Of a stretch of 64,000 nucleotides of DNA, positions 7,872 through 17,264 are shown piece after piece. The notes beneath the pieces are model-generated. The model was not told where the DNA came from and searched no databases. It saw only the letters and a program-made list of their open reading frames with translations. The position numbers and the translations under genes were made by a program. This DNA comes from Streptomyces sp. NBC_01283 (lineage in GTDB: Bacteria; Actinomycetota; Actinomycetes; Streptomycetales; Streptomycetaceae): positions 8,404,001 to 8,468,000 of the forward strand of contig NZ_CP108430.1 in the NCBI RefSeq assembly GCF_041435335.1. The letters run 5' to 3'. The stretch's first letter is position 1, and every line of letters starts with the position of its first letter.

Positions 7872-9191
7872 ATGCGCAGATTCCGAGCCGCCGCCGTCGG
7901 TGCCGCCACCCTCTCGCTCGCCCTCACCGCCTCCGCCTGTGGCGGCGGTTCGACGACGGGCGGTGGGGGGTCCAACGACTCGCCGAAGACGCTGACCTAC
8001 TGGGCGTCGAACCAAGGCCCCAACGTCGAGGCGGACAAGAAGATCCTCAGGCCCGAACTCGACAAGTTCGAGAAGAAGACGGGCATCAAGGTGAAGCTCG
8101 AGGTCGTCCCGTGGTCGGAGCTGCTCAACAGGATCCTGACCGCGACGACGTCGGGCCAGGGACCCGACGTCCTGAACATCGGCAACACCTGGAGCGCGTC
8201 GCTCCAGGCCAGCGGAGCCCTGCTGCCCTGGGACGAGAAGAACTTCGCCAAGATCGGCGGCAAGGACCGCTTCGTGGAGTCCGCGCTCGGCTCGGCCGGG
8301 GCGGCGGACAAGGACCCGGCCGCCGTGCCGCTGTACTCCATGGCGTACGCCCTCTACTACAACAAAAAGATGTTCAAGGAGGCCGGCGTGGACAAGCCGC
8401 CCGCCACCTGGGACGAGCTGGTCGAGGACGGCAAGAAGATCTCCAAGGGCGGCAAGTGGGCCCTCGGCGCGGAGGGGGCGAACCTCTCCAACAACATCCA
8501 CCAGATCTTCGCCCTCGGAAAGCAGCACGGCGCCGACTTCTTCACCGAGGACGGCAAGGCCGACTTCACCTCCGACGGCGCGGTCGCGGCCGTGAAGCAG
8601 TACGTCGACATGATGGGCAAGGACAAGATCATCGCTCCGGGCAACGCCGAGTACGCCCAGAACCAGTCCCTGAGCGACTTCGCCAAGGACAAGACGGCGA
8701 TGGTGCTGTGGCAGGCCGCGGCCACCACCTTCAAGTCACAGGGCATGAGCGACGACGAGTGGGGCGTGGCGCCCGTGCCCGTCGCATCCGGTGCGCCGGG
8801 TCAGGGCAAGGCCACCAACTCGATGGTCGCCGGCATCAACATGGCCGTCTTCAAGAACACCAAGAACATCGACGGCTCGCTGAAGTTCGTGAAGTTCATG
8901 ACGAGCGACGCCGAGCAGAAGATCCTCTGCGAGTCCTACGGCTCCGTGCCGCCCGTCAAGGCCGCGCAGGATGACCCGGCGTTCGACCGCCCCGAGCTGA
9001 AGGTCCTGCGCGACACCCTCGCCAAGAGCGCCGCGCCGCTGCCCCAGGTCGCCAACGAGTCGCAGTTCGAGACCGCGGTCGGCACCGCCGTCAAGAACCT
9101 CTTCGCGAACGCCGCCGCGGGCCGTGAGGTGACCACCGCGTCGGTGAAGGCCGAACTGGTCAAGGCTCAGCAGCAGATGTCCAAGCAGTGA
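7872..9191 (+). CDS. Carbohydrate ABC transporter, substrate-binding lipoprotein
   Basis: This 439-residue protein begins with a lipoprotein signal ending in the lipobox LTASAC at about residue 22, followed by a Gly/Ser/Thr-rich linker. It has the fold of family 1 extracellular sugar-binding proteins (LTYWASNQGP, GQGPDVLNIGNTWS, YYNKKMFKEAGVDKPPATWD). It would capture a sugar or short oligosaccharide outside the membrane. Its stop overlaps the next permease start by GTGA. With the GH1 enzyme downstream, a beta-gluco-oligosaccharide such as cellobiose is the likely substrate, but this is inference. Confidence 0.92.
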   Translation: MRRFRAAAVGAATLSLALTASACGGGSTTGGGGSNDSPKTLTYWASNQGPNVEADKKILRPELDKFEKKTGIKVKLEVVPWSELLNRILTATTSGQGPDVLNIGNTWSASLQASGALLPWDEKNFAKIGGKDRFVESALGSAGAADKDPAAVPLYSMAYALYYNKKMFKEAGVDKPPATWDELVEDGKKISKGGKWALGAEGANLSNNIHQIFALGKQHGADFFTEDGKADFTSDGAVAAVKQYVDMMGKDKIIAPGNAEYAQNQSLSDFAKDKTAMVLWQAAATTFKSQGMSDDEWGVAPVPVASGAPGQGKATNSMVAGINMAVFKNTKNIDGSLKFVKFMTSDAEQKILCESYGSVPPVKAAQDDPAFDRPELKVLRDTLAKSAAPLPQVANESQFETAVGTAVKNLFANAAAGREVTTASVKAELVKAQQQMSKQ

Positions 9192-10231
9192 GCGACACGT
9201 CCGTGACCACTCCCACCACACCGACCACGCCGAGCACCCCGACCACGACCACCGTGCAGGGTGGCAAGGAGCCGTCCGGGGCCGCCCGGGAACCGGGGCG
9301 CGGCCCGCGCCGCCGTCCCGGACGGCTCCGCCGCATCGGCCTCCCGTACCTCCTGCTGCTCCCCGCCCTCCTCCTCGAACTCCTCGTGCATCTGCTGCCG
9401 ATCGTCGTCGGCATCTCGATGAGCTTCAAGGAGCTCACCCAGTTCTTCATCCGCGACTGGGGCGCCGCGCCCTGGTCGGGCCTGGACAACTACAAGGTGT
9501 CGGTGGACTTCGACGCGCCGGTGGGCGAGGCGCTGCTGCACTCGTTCCTCGTCACCTGCGCGTTCACGGTGCTCTCGGTCGGCCTGTGCTGGCTGATCGG
9601 GACGACCGCCGCGATCTATCTGCAGGAGGCCTTCAAGGGAAGGGGCTTCCTCCGGGCGCTCTTCCTGATCCCCTACGCACTGCCCGTGTACGCGGCGGTG
9701 ATCACCTGGGGCTTCATGTTCCAGCGCGACAACGGCCTCATCAACCATGTGCTGCACGACCAGTTGGGCCTCACCGACAGCGCGCCGTTCTGGCTCATCG
9801 GCGACAACAGCTTCTTCGCGCTGCTCACCGTGTCGGTCTGGAAGGGCTGGCCGTTCGCCTTCCTCATCATGATGGCGGGGCTGCAGAACATCCCCAGGGA
9901 GATGTACGAGGCGGCGGCGCTCGACGGCGCCGGCGTGTGGCAGCAGATCCGCCGCATCACGCTGCCGTCCCTGAAGTCCGTCAACCAGGTGCTCGTGCTC
10001 GTCCTGTTCCTCTGGACGTTCAACGACTTCAACACGCCGTACGTCCTGTTCGGCAGATCGGCGCCCGAGGCAGCGGACCTGGTCTCGATCCACATCTACC
10101 AGTCCTCGTTCGTCACCTGGAACTTCGGCACCGGTTCCGCCATGTCCGTCCTGCTGCTCCTGTTCCTGCTCGCGGTGACGGGCGGCTATCTGTGGGTCAC
10201 GTCGCGCGAGAGGAAGTCCGCTCATGTCTAG
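9188..10231 (+). CDS. Carbohydrate ABC transporter permease (MalF type)
   Basis: This 347-residue membrane protein has a Thr/Pro-rich cytoplasmic N-terminus, about six membrane segments and the EAA motif (EMYEAAALDGAGVWQQIRRI) that contacts the ATPase. GTG at 9188 overlaps the stop of the binding-protein gene. It pairs with the downstream MalG-type permease. No ATPase gene is present in the operon; in Streptomyces such CUT1 importers commonly share the ATPase MsiK encoded elsewhere. Confidence 0.92.
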   Translation: MSDTSVTTPTTPTTPSTPTTTTVQGGKEPSGAAREPGRGPRRRPGRLRRIGLPYLLLLPALLLELLVHLLPIVVGISMSFKELTQFFIRDWGAAPWSGLDNYKVSVDFDAPVGEALLHSFLVTCAFTVLSVGLCWLIGTTAAIYLQEAFKGRGFLRALFLIPYALPVYAAVITWGFMFQRDNGLINHVLHDQLGLTDSAPFWLIGDNSFFALLTVSVWKGWPFAFLIMMAGLQNIPREMYEAAALDGAGVWQQIRRITLPSLKSVNQVLVLVLFLWTFNDFNTPYVLFGRSAPEAADLVSIHIYQSSFVTWNFGTGSAMSVLLLLFLLAVTGGYLWVTSRERKSAHV

Positions 10232-11120
10232 CGTCCGCATGGCCTCGCGGCCTCGCGGGGCCGCGAAGCCCCGGTCGCCGATGGCGGCACCCCGCTCGTT
10301 CCTCTGGTCGCGGCGGATCTTCCTCACCCTGCTCACGGGCTTCGTGCTCCTCCCGGTGTTCGTGATGGTGTCCAGCTCGCTCAAGCCCCTGGAGGACGTG
10401 TCGGGCAAGTTCCGCTGGATGCCGAGCGGGCTCACCATCCGCCCGTACATCGACATCTGGAAGACCGTCCCGCTGGCGAAGTACTTCATGAACTCGCTGG
10501 TCGTGGCGGGCGCGGCCACCGTCTGCTCGGTGGTGATCGCCGTCTTCGCGGCCTACGCGGTCAGCCGCTACCAGTTCCGCGGCAAGCGCGTCTTCACGGT
10601 GACGGTCCTGTCCACCCAGATGTTCCCCGGCATCCTGTTCCTGCTGCCGCTGTTCCTGATGTACGTCAACATCGGCAACGCCACCGGGATCGCCCTGTTC
10701 GGCTCGCGGGCCGGGCTCATCCTCACCTATCTGACCTTCTCGCTGCCCTTCTCCATCTGGATGCTGATCGGGTACTTCGACTCGGTGCCGCGCGATCTGG
10801 ACGAGGCGGCGCTCGTCGACGGCTGCGGGCCCATCGGCGCGCTCTTCAGGGTCGTCGTCCCCGCCGCGATCCCCGGCATCGTCGCGGTGGCCGTCTACGC
10901 GTTCATGACCGCATGGGGAGAAGTGCTCTTCGCCTCCGTCATGACGAACGACGCCACCCGCACCCTCGCCATCGGCCTCCAGGGCTACTCCACCCAGAAC
11001 GACGTCTACTGGAACCAGATCATGGCCGCCTCGCTGGTCGTGAGCGTGCCGGTGGTCGCGGGCTTCCTCCTGCTCCAGCGCTACCTGGTCGCCGGCCTCA
11101 CCGCCGGAGCCGTCAAGTGA
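10224..11120 (+). CDS. Carbohydrate ABC transporter permease (MalG type)
   Basis: This 298-residue protein has six membrane segments and the EAA loop ([20 protein letters not shown]) of MalG-type permeases. ATG at 10224 overlaps the end of the MalF-type gene by 8 bp. Together they form the channel of a CUT1-class sugar importer. The beta-glucosidase follows after 38 bp. Confidence 0.92.
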   Translation: MSSVRMASRPRGAAKPRSPMAAPRSFLWSRRIFLTLLTGFVLLPVFVMVSSSLKPLEDVSGKFRWMPSGLTIRPYIDIWKTVPLAKYFMNSLVVAGAATVCSVVIAVFAAYAVSRYQFRGKRVFTVTVLSTQMFPGILFLLPLFLMYVNIGNATGIALFGSRAGLILTYLTFSLPFSIWMLIGYFDSVPRDLDEAALVDGCGPIGALFRVVVPAAIPGIVAVAVYAFMTAWGEVLFASVMTNDATRTLAIGLQGYSTQNDVYWNQIMAASLVVSVPVVAGFLLLQRYLVAGLTAGAVK

Positions 11121-11158
11121 CCCATCACCCCGCAACATCCCCGTCTGAGAGGACGTCC

Positions 11159-12523
11159 GTGTCCGAGCTCATCGACCTTGCCGCACTTCCGCGCGACTTC
11201 GCGTGGGGCACGGCCACATCGGCGTACCAGATCGAAGGGGCCGTTACGCAGGGCGGCCGTTCCCCCTCGATCTGGGACACCTTCTCGCACACCCCCGGAA
11301 AGATCGACAACGGCGATCACGGCGACGTGGCCTGCGACCACTACCACCGCTGGCGCGAGGACATCGCGCTGATGGGACAACTGGGCACCAACGCCTACCG
11401 GTTGTCCCTGGCCTGGCCGCGCGTGGTGCCGGGCGGGGACGGGCCGTCCAACGCCAAGGGCCTCGACTTCTACGACCAGTTGATCGACGGGCTGCTCGAA
11501 GCGGGCATCACGCCGTCGGTGACCCTCTACCACTGGGACCTGCCGCAGGTGCTCCAGGACCGTGGTGGCTGGCCCGAGCGGGAGACCGCCGAGCACTTCG
11601 CGGCGTACGCGTCCGTCGCCGCCGAGCGCTTCGGTGACCGCGTCACCCAGTGGGCCACTCTGAACGAACCCCTCTGCTCGGCCTGGATCGGCCACCTCGA
11701 AGGGCGGATGGCACCGGGCCTGACCGACCTGACCGCCGCCGTCCGCGCCTCGTACCACCTGCTGCTCGGGCACGGTCTCGCCACCCAGGCCATTCGCGCC
11801 GCGGCGCCCGGCGCGCAGATCGGCATCGTCAACAACCTCTCCACGGTCGAGCCCGCGAGCGACCGCCCCGAGGACGTCGCCGCCGCCCGCCGCGTGGACG
11901 GGCACACCAACCGCTGGTGGCTCGACCCGGTCCACGGCCGTGGTTTCCCCGCCGACATGCGGGAGGTCTACGGGGTCGAACTCCCGGAGCAGGCAGGCGA
12001 CGTGGGCACCATGGCGCAGCCGCTGGACTGGCTGGGCCTGAACTACTACTTCCCGGCCGTCGTCTCCGACGACCCCGCGGGTCCCGCGCCCTACGCCCAC
12101 GAGGTGCGCCGCGAGTCAGTGCCCCGGACCGGCATGGACTGGGAGATCGACGCGAGCGGCATCGAGACGCTCCTGCTGCGTCTGACGAACGAGTACGGGG
12201 CGCGCAAGCTGTACGTCACCGAGAACGGTTCGTCCTACCCCGACGTCGTACGCCCCGACGGAACCGTCGACGACCCGGAGCGGACCGACTACCTGATCCG
12301 CCATCTCGCCGCCTGCGCGAGCGCCGCCCGCAAGGGAGCGCCGCTGGCCGGGTACTACGCGTGGTCGCTGCTCGACAACTTCGAGTGGGCCTACGGCTAC
12401 GACAAGCGGTTCGGCCTGGTGCACGTCGACTACGAGACGCAGCGCCGCACCGTCAAGGGCAGCGGTCTGCGCTATGCCGACATCATCCGCGGCCACCAGG
12501 GGCGCGTGAGCCGCGCCGCCTGA
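11159..12523 (+). CDS. GH1 beta-glucosidase
   Basis: This 454-residue enzyme of glycoside hydrolase family 1 has the opening [15 protein letters not shown], the acid/base motif TLNEP and the nucleophile motif YVTENGSS. There is no signal peptide, so it acts in the cytoplasm on imported oligosaccharides, probably cellobiose or a related beta-glucoside, releasing glucose. I chose GTG at 11159 because it has GAGAGG at 11147-11152 and the GH1 domain begins within 15 residues. It ends the operon controlled by the divergent ROK regulator. Confidence 0.93.
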   Translation: MSELIDLAALPRDFAWGTATSAYQIEGAVTQGGRSPSIWDTFSHTPGKIDNGDHGDVACDHYHRWREDIALMGQLGTNAYRLSLAWPRVVPGGDGPSNAKGLDFYDQLIDGLLEAGITPSVTLYHWDLPQVLQDRGGWPERETAEHFAAYASVAAERFGDRVTQWATLNEPLCSAWIGHLEGRMAPGLTDLTAAVRASYHLLLGHGLATQAIRAAAPGAQIGIVNNLSTVEPASDRPEDVAAARRVDGHTNRWWLDPVHGRGFPADMREVYGVELPEQAGDVGTMAQPLDWLGLNYYFPAVVSDDPAGPAPYAHEVRRESVPRTGMDWEIDASGIETLLLRLTNEYGARKLYVTENGSSYPDVVRPDGTVDDPERTDYLIRHLAACASAARKGAPLAGYYAWSLLDNFEWAYGYDKRFGLVHVDYETQRRTVKGSGLRYADIIRGHQGRVSRAA

Positions 12524-12671
12524 CGCGACGCGGGCACGCTCGACGTGTACGCGCGATCCCTCACATCCGCACAGCCGACAGCGGCTCCCGGCTCTCCGCC
12601 GATCCGGGGGCCGCTGCGGCGTCCTTGCCCCGCCTTCCCTGGCCTTCCTTCGCCTTCTTCGCCTTCCTCGG

Positions 12672-13118
12672 TCAGGTCGTGTTCGGCTTTCGGCCTTCCT
12701 TCGTCGCAGCGGCGGTGCACACGAGGCCCAGCAGGAGGGTGAGGCCGCCGATGATGACGTTGGTGAGGATGACGCCCATGTCCGGGCTCGTGCCGACGAT
12801 CCACGGCGACACGATCATCCAGACGCCCATGGCGCACATGGCCCAGCTCAGGCTGTACATCCTGGCCGGAGCCACGGTGAACCCGAGGCCCAGCAACCCG
12901 ATCGCGATGCCCATGATGAGGTTGTGGGTCGTGAGGACGGGCTGGTTCACGGTGAAGTGGACCACCCATGGGGAGATGGCACAGAAGAGACCTGTGAGGA
13001 ACACAGGACCGTCCACGAGTGCCACATCGTGTCCACCGAGTACGCGGGCGTAGCGATCCCGCATTTCGGATACGTCAGGGTGAGCGGCTATGTCTCCCCT
13101 GTGTGAGACGTCGGCCAT
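12672..13118 (-). CDS. SPW-repeat membrane protein
   Basis: This 148-residue protein has four hydrophobic segments arranged as two repeats, each containing the Ser-Pro-Trp motif (FCAISPWVV and WMIVSPWIV), which defines the SPW family of small membrane proteins of unknown function. The ATG at 13118 has AGAGGAGAC 8 bases upstream. It is convergent with the beta-glucosidase and stands alone. Confidence 0.88.
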   Translation of the reverse strand: MADVSHRGDIAAHPDVSEMRDRYARVLGGHDVALVDGPVFLTGLFCAISPWVVHFTVNQPVLTTHNLIMGIAIGLLGLGFTVAPARMYSLSWAMCAMGVWMIVSPWIVGTSPDMGVILTNVIIGGLTLLLGLVCTAAATKEGRKPNTT

Positions 13119-13232
13119 GAGACTCGTCTCCTCTGCTTGGTGCAGGCCTGATCACCTCGCGCGGCGGGATGTCGCGCATATCCATTCTGCTCTTATTTTT
13201 TCCTTATGTGTAGTTATGGGGGATGTGGGGCT

Positions 13233-15134
13233 CTACCGGTCCTTCGAGAGGGCGAGCAGCTCGGCGAAAAGGCCGCCTCCGTGGGCCAGCTCCTCGTAGG
13301 GCCCCTGCTCCGTGATCCGCCCGTCGCGCATGACGACGATCCGGTCCGCCACCTTGGTGTTCTCCAGCTGGTGCGTCACGACGACCGTGATCTGGTCCGC
13401 GGCGGTGGCCTTCAGCGCGTCGAGGACGTCGCGTTCGCCCCGGACGTCCATCTGCGAGGTCGGCTCGTCCAGGATCAGCAGGGGAGGGCGCCGGTAGAGC
13501 GCCCGGGAACAGGCGAGCCGCTGCCACTGACCGCCGGAGAGCTCGCAGCCGCCGAAGAGCTCGCGGGCCAGCAGGGTGTCCAGGCCGCCGGGCAGCTCCT
13601 CGATCGCGGTGCGCATGCCGACCGTGTCGAGGGCGTCCCACACCGGTCCGTCGTCGGCCGTGCGGGGCTGGCCGAGCGTGACGTTCTCCCTGGCCCGCAG
13701 CGGCCACTGGGCGAAGTTCTGCGGGACCAGGCCCGTGCGGGCCCAGACGGTGTCCGGGTCCGCCGCGGCGAGATCGACTCCGTCCCAGGTCACCGCCCCC
13801 TTGTCGGCGAGGAAGATGCCGGTGATCAGGCGTGTGAGGGTGGACTTGCCCGAGCCGTTCTCGCCGACGACGGCCACGATCTCGCCGCGGCGCAGGGTGA
13901 GGGAGACGTGGTCGACGGCGGGTGTGTCCTTGCCGGGATAGCGATAAACCGCTTCATCGACGCGGACCTCCGCCACCTGGGCCGGAGCCGTCAACTCCCC
14001 TCGCCGGGGCGCCAGTCCGTGGGCCAGGTCGAGGAACGACCGCATGTCGGCGAGGTAGAGGCTGGTGTGGAACATCGCAGCGCCGTGGATCACCACCTGG
14101 GAGAGCGCGGCCAGCGACGTCTGCACGGCGACGACCGCCGTGGCCGCGTCGGCGAGATCCACGCGCCCCGTCACGGCGAGCCAGGCCAGGGCGGCCCAGG
14201 TGCTGACGAGGAAGACCCCGCCCAGGGCCGAACTGGCCAGGACGATGCGCAGCATCCGGGGCGCGGCGGTCAGCGTGCGCCGGTCGATACGGGCGGACAG
14301 GGTCCGGTACCAGTGCAGCAGGTACCCGGACATCCCGTTCGCGCGCACCTCGTCGCTGTACTTGGGGGTGGTCGACCACCATCGCATCACCTGCCGTACG
14401 GTGCGGTCGCCGACGTTCGCGTAGTGCGTCTCGTAGGTGACGCGTGCCGAAAGGACCGCCCCGGCCCCGGCGGGCACGACGGCGAGGACGAGCAGCGGGA
14501 ACATCAGCGGATGCAGCACGGAGAGCACGCCACCCGCCGTGACCATGCGGAGCAGCGATGCCGTGAACCGCGTCGCGTCCTGCACCATCAGGTGGCTGCG
14601 GGTCACCCCCGTCTCGGCCGCCTCCTGCCGGTCGGTGAACCCCGGTTGCGCGTACGCGGACGCCTCGGCCCGGCACACCGCCTCGACCAGGGCGCTGTCG
14701 GCATCCGTCGTCAGGCGCGGGGTGATGCGCCCGTCGGCGTACGAGGAGAACGCTGTGGCGGTGCGGGTGACGGCGGCGGCGACGGCGATGACCGCGAGGG
14801 CCGGGAGCGCCGAGCGCAGGCGGCCGGCGGCCGGACCGCCGCCGAGGAGGGGCTGCATGGCCGCGGCGGTGAAGGCGAGCTGCACGGCCGCGCCCGCGCC
14901 GCCGAGGAGTTGGCAGACCAGAAGAAGGAGCACGGCCCGCCGGTCGGTGTCCCAGGCCATCCGGGCCGTCCGGGCCAGGACGGACGGCAGCCGCGAGCAC
15001 ATGTGCCGGAACGAGGCCTCGCCGAGCGGGTTCTTGCCGGGGTTCCCCTCGAACTTGAGCTCTGCCGGAGGGGGCGGAACGGGAGCGGGCGAGGCCGGCA
15101 CGGGCCGGGGCGTCGTCCTGCGGGGTGTGGTCAT
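13233..15134 (-). CDS. ABC exporter, fused membrane and ATPase domains
   Basis: This 633-residue half-transporter has about six membrane segments in residues 60-360. The ATPase that follows has Walker A VGENGSGKSTLTRL, signature CELSGGQWQRLACSRALYRR, and Walker B LLILDEPTSQMD. A basic, proline-rich tail of ~35 residues precedes the membrane domain. It would work as a homodimer exporting an unknown substrate. The ATG at 15134 overlaps the stop of the NUDIX gene by ATGA, so it is the second gene of that operon. I found no precursor peptide gene nearby that would link it to RiPP export. Confidence 0.9.
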   Translation of the reverse strand: MTTPRRTTPRPVPASPAPVPPPPAELKFEGNPGKNPLGEASFRHMCSRLPSVLARTARMAWDTDRRAVLLLLVCQLLGGAGAAVQLAFTAAAMQPLLGGGPAAGRLRSALPALAVIAVAAAVTRTATAFSSYADGRITPRLTTDADSALVEAVCRAEASAYAQPGFTDRQEAAETGVTRSHLMVQDATRFTASLLRMVTAGGVLSVLHPLMFPLLVLAVVPAGAGAVLSARVTYETHYANVGDRTVRQVMRWWSTTPKYSDEVRANGMSGYLLHWYRTLSARIDRRTLTAAPRMLRIVLASSALGGVFLVSTWAALAWLAVTGRVDLADAATAVVAVQTSLAALSQVVIHGAAMFHTSLYLADMRSFLDLAHGLAPRRGELTAPAQVAEVRVDEAVYRYPGKDTPAVDHVSLTLRRGEIVAVVGENGSGKSTLTRLITGIFLADKGAVTWDGVDLAAADPDTVWARTGLVPQNFAQWPLRARENVTLGQPRTADDGPVWDALDTVGMRTAIEELPGGLDTLLARELFGGCELSGGQWQRLACSRALYRRPPLLILDEPTSQMDVRGERDVLDALKATAADQITVVVTHQLENTKVADRIVVMRDGRITEQGPYEELAHGGGLFAELLALSKDR

Positions 15135-15574
15135 GCCGACCACCCCATCTCCGTGTACGTGCGGCCCGCGGCGATGCCGGTCAGGGCGACCGCGGTGTAG
15201 TCCACGAGCGGGGACGGAAGGGCGGAGTAGGGCCACCACTCCAGGGCGGTGCAGCGGTCGGGCTCGCGGATCGCGGGGGTGCCGGTGTGGGCGAGGACGT
15301 GGAAGAGGAGCTGCATCCGAGCCCGGCCGTCGTCGCCGTCGCGGTGGTGGACGATGTGCACGAGCCGGAGATCCTGCTCATGGATGGTGACGCCGAGCTC
15401 CTCGTGCGCCTCGCGCACTGCGCACCCGGTGGCGGACTCCCGTTCGAGATGGCCGGCCGGCAGGTGCCAGGTCCCGGGGGCGTAGGCGGAGCAGGGCGAG
15501 CGCAGGCCGAGCAGTACCCTGCCCGCCCGCTCGAACACAAGGTGAACACCGACAATGTTGGCGTGCAGTTCCAA
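15131..15574 (-). CDS. NUDIX hydrolase
   Basis: This 147-residue protein carries the Nudix box as AGHLERESATG followed by REAHEELGV. The spacing is one residue shorter than the standard Gx5Ex7REUxEExGU. NUDIX enzymes cleave nucleoside-diphosphate-linked compounds. I chose TTG at 15574 because AGGGAG lies 5 bases upstream and the domain (ELHANIVGVHLVF) starts immediately; upstream frames contain no start with a ribosome site. It is translationally coupled to the ABC exporter downstream. Confidence 0.8.
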   Translation of the reverse strand: MELHANIVGVHLVFERAGRVLLGLRSPCSAYAPGTWHLPAGHLERESATGCAVREAHEELGVTIHEQDLRLVHIVHHRDGDDGRARMQLLFHVLAHTGTPAIREPDRCTALEWWPYSALPSPLVDYTAVALTGIAAGRTYTEMGWSA

Positions 15575-15906
15575 TGGGGCTCCCTGGCGGCTTCGGTACG
15601 GACAGACGCTCGGGAAACCGCGCCGAGTGGTGGTACGTAACGGTGACGCGGGAGCGATGTGTCGCCCTAAAGTTCGATGCCGCGCCATGATGCCGCTGGA
15701 GACCCGTGCCGGTGGGCCGATAGGCCGTGATCTTGCGTTCGATTCACTCTGGCGGATCGAACCACCCGATCCGGGGATTGCCGCTGCGGGGCCTGCCCCG
15801 GCGCTCGTACGGGCGAATCCGCGGTGAACCGGTGGCGGACCGGCCCTACGCCCGTACGGGCCACCAGAACGCGCCGACCCCCGCCGCCGCCCGCTGGAAT
15901 GGACAC
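15575..15906. other. Divergent intergenic region with two inverted repeats
   Basis: This 332-bp gap between the NUDIX and betaine-permease genes contains no credible coding frame. It holds a perfect 21-nt hairpin (CGGATCG-N7-CGATCCG, 15753-15773) and a 10-bp inverted repeat (CGTACGGGCG at 15806-15815, CGCCCGTACG at 15849-15858); the second arm overlaps the palindrome CCCGTACGGG at 15851-15860. These are candidate operators for the osmoprotectant importer. Confidence 0.5.
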
Positions 15907-16587
15907 GTGACCGCGCCCCCGGACGACTGCCTCGCGCGCAACGAGTGGATCTGCGGTGAGTATCTGAGCACCCGCCGCCAGATCATCGTCGACGCGGTCC
16001 TCCAGCATCTGGAGCTGACCGCCGTCTCCGTCCTCATCGCGCTCGTCATCGCCGTGCCGCTCGCCGTCGTCGCCCGCCGCTGGGCCCTGGCGGCCGGCCC
16101 CGTCCTGGCGCTGACCACGGTCCTCTACACGATCCCCTCGCTCGCGATGTTCTCGCTGCTGCTCCCCGTGTACGGCCTCTCCGCGTCCCTCGTCGTCGCG
16201 GGACTCGTCCTGTACTCACTGACGCTGCTCGTCCGCAACATCCTGGCCGGGCTGCGCGCCGTCCCCGAAGACACCCGGCAGGCCGCCCGCGGCATGGGCT
16301 ACGGGCCGATCCGGCTGCTGCTCACCGTCGAACTGCCGCTCGCCCTGCCCGCCGCCATGGCGGGTCTGCGCATCGCCACCGTCTCCGCGGTCTCCCTCGT
16401 CACGGTCGGCGCGATCGTCGGCTTCGGCGGCCTGGGGAACCTCATCTATGCGGGCATGAACACCTACTTCAAGGCGCAGGTCCTGACCGCCTCCGTGCTG
16501 TGTGTCGTCATCGCCGTACTGGCCGATCTGCTGCTCCTCGGCGTGCAGCGGATCCTCACTCCGTGGACGAGGGCGGTCCGCTCATGA
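15907..16587 (+). CDS. Glycine betaine/osmoprotectant ABC permease 1
   Basis: This 226-residue protein has five to six membrane segments and the OpuB/ProW-type permease motif GYGPIRLLLTVELPLALPAA, with IPSLAMFSLLLPVYG near the second segment. It would form half of the channel of a quaternary-amine importer. I chose GTG at 15907, the last start before the conserved region (GEYLSTRRQIIVDAVLQHLE). Its stop overlaps the next gene by ATGA. Confidence 0.88.
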   Translation: MTAPPDDCLARNEWICGEYLSTRRQIIVDAVLQHLELTAVSVLIALVIAVPLAVVARRWALAAGPVLALTTVLYTIPSLAMFSLLLPVYGLSASLVVAGLVLYSLTLLVRNILAGLRAVPEDTRQAARGMGYGPIRLLLTVELPLALPAAMAGLRIATVSAVSLVTVGAIVGFGGLGNLIYAGMNTYFKAQVLTASVLCVVIAVLADLLLLGVQRILTPWTRAVRS

Positions 16588-17264
16588 ACACCCTCAGCGA
16601 TGCCTGGCAGTGGCTCACCGACTCGGCGCACTGGGCGGGTGACGACGGCATCTGGCACCGGCTCACCCAGCACCTCGTCCTCACCGTGGTGTGCCTGATC
16701 CTCAGCTGCCTGATCGCGCTGCCGGTCGCACTCGTGCTCGGCCACCTCGGCAAGGGCGGCGCCCTCGCGGTCAACATCTCCAACGTCGGCCGCGCGGTCC
16801 CCACCTTCGCGGTCCTCGTACTGCTGCTCCTGACCCCCATCGGACGGTGGGGAGAGGGCCCCACCGTCGTCGCGCTCGTCCTGTTCGCCGTGCCGCCGCT
16901 GCTCACCAACGCGTACGTCGGGATGCGCGGGGTCGACCGCAGCGTCGTACAGGCCGCGCGCGGCATGGGCATGACGGGACGGCAGATGCTGTGGCGGGTC
17001 GAACTGCCGCTCGCCATGCCGCTGGTCCTGAGCGGGGTGCGGATCGCGGCCGTACAGCTCGTGGCCACCGCCACGATCGCGGCGCTCGCGGGCGGGGGCG
17101 GCCTCGGCCGGATCATCACGGCGGGCTTCAACCTGGCGAGCACCCCGCAGGTGGTGGCGGGCGCCGTACTGGTCGCCGTGTTCGCGCTGATCGTCGAGGG
17201 GCTCTTCGAGATCGGCGAACGGCTCGCCCCCGGATGGGCGCGGGGGAGAGGAAAGACCGGATGA
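16584..17264 (+). CDS. Glycine betaine/osmoprotectant ABC permease 2
   Basis: This second permease is also 226 residues and is a paralogue of the gene before it, sharing the EAA-type motif GMTGRQMLWRVELPLAMPLV and the conserved NVGRAVPTFAVLVLL segment. Both its start and stop overlap the neighbours by ATGA, so the three genes are one coupled operon. The two different permeases presumably form a heterodimeric channel, as in OpuC-type systems. Confidence 0.9.
   Translation: MNTLSDAWQWLTDSAHWAGDDGIWHRLTQHLVLTVVCLILSCLIALPVALVLGHLGKGGALAVNISNVGRAVPTFAVLVLLLLTPIGRWGEGPTVVALVLFAVPPLLTNAYVGMRGVDRSVVQAARGMGMTGRQMLWRVELPLAMPLVLSGVRIAAVQLVATATIAALAGGGGLGRIITAGFNLASTPQVVAGAVLVAVFALIVEGLFEIGERLAPGWARGRGKTG

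Noticed and set aside
13206..15200. Long rightward frame opposite the ABC exporter
   Set aside because: Shadow frame; all recognisable motifs belong to the leftward exporter.
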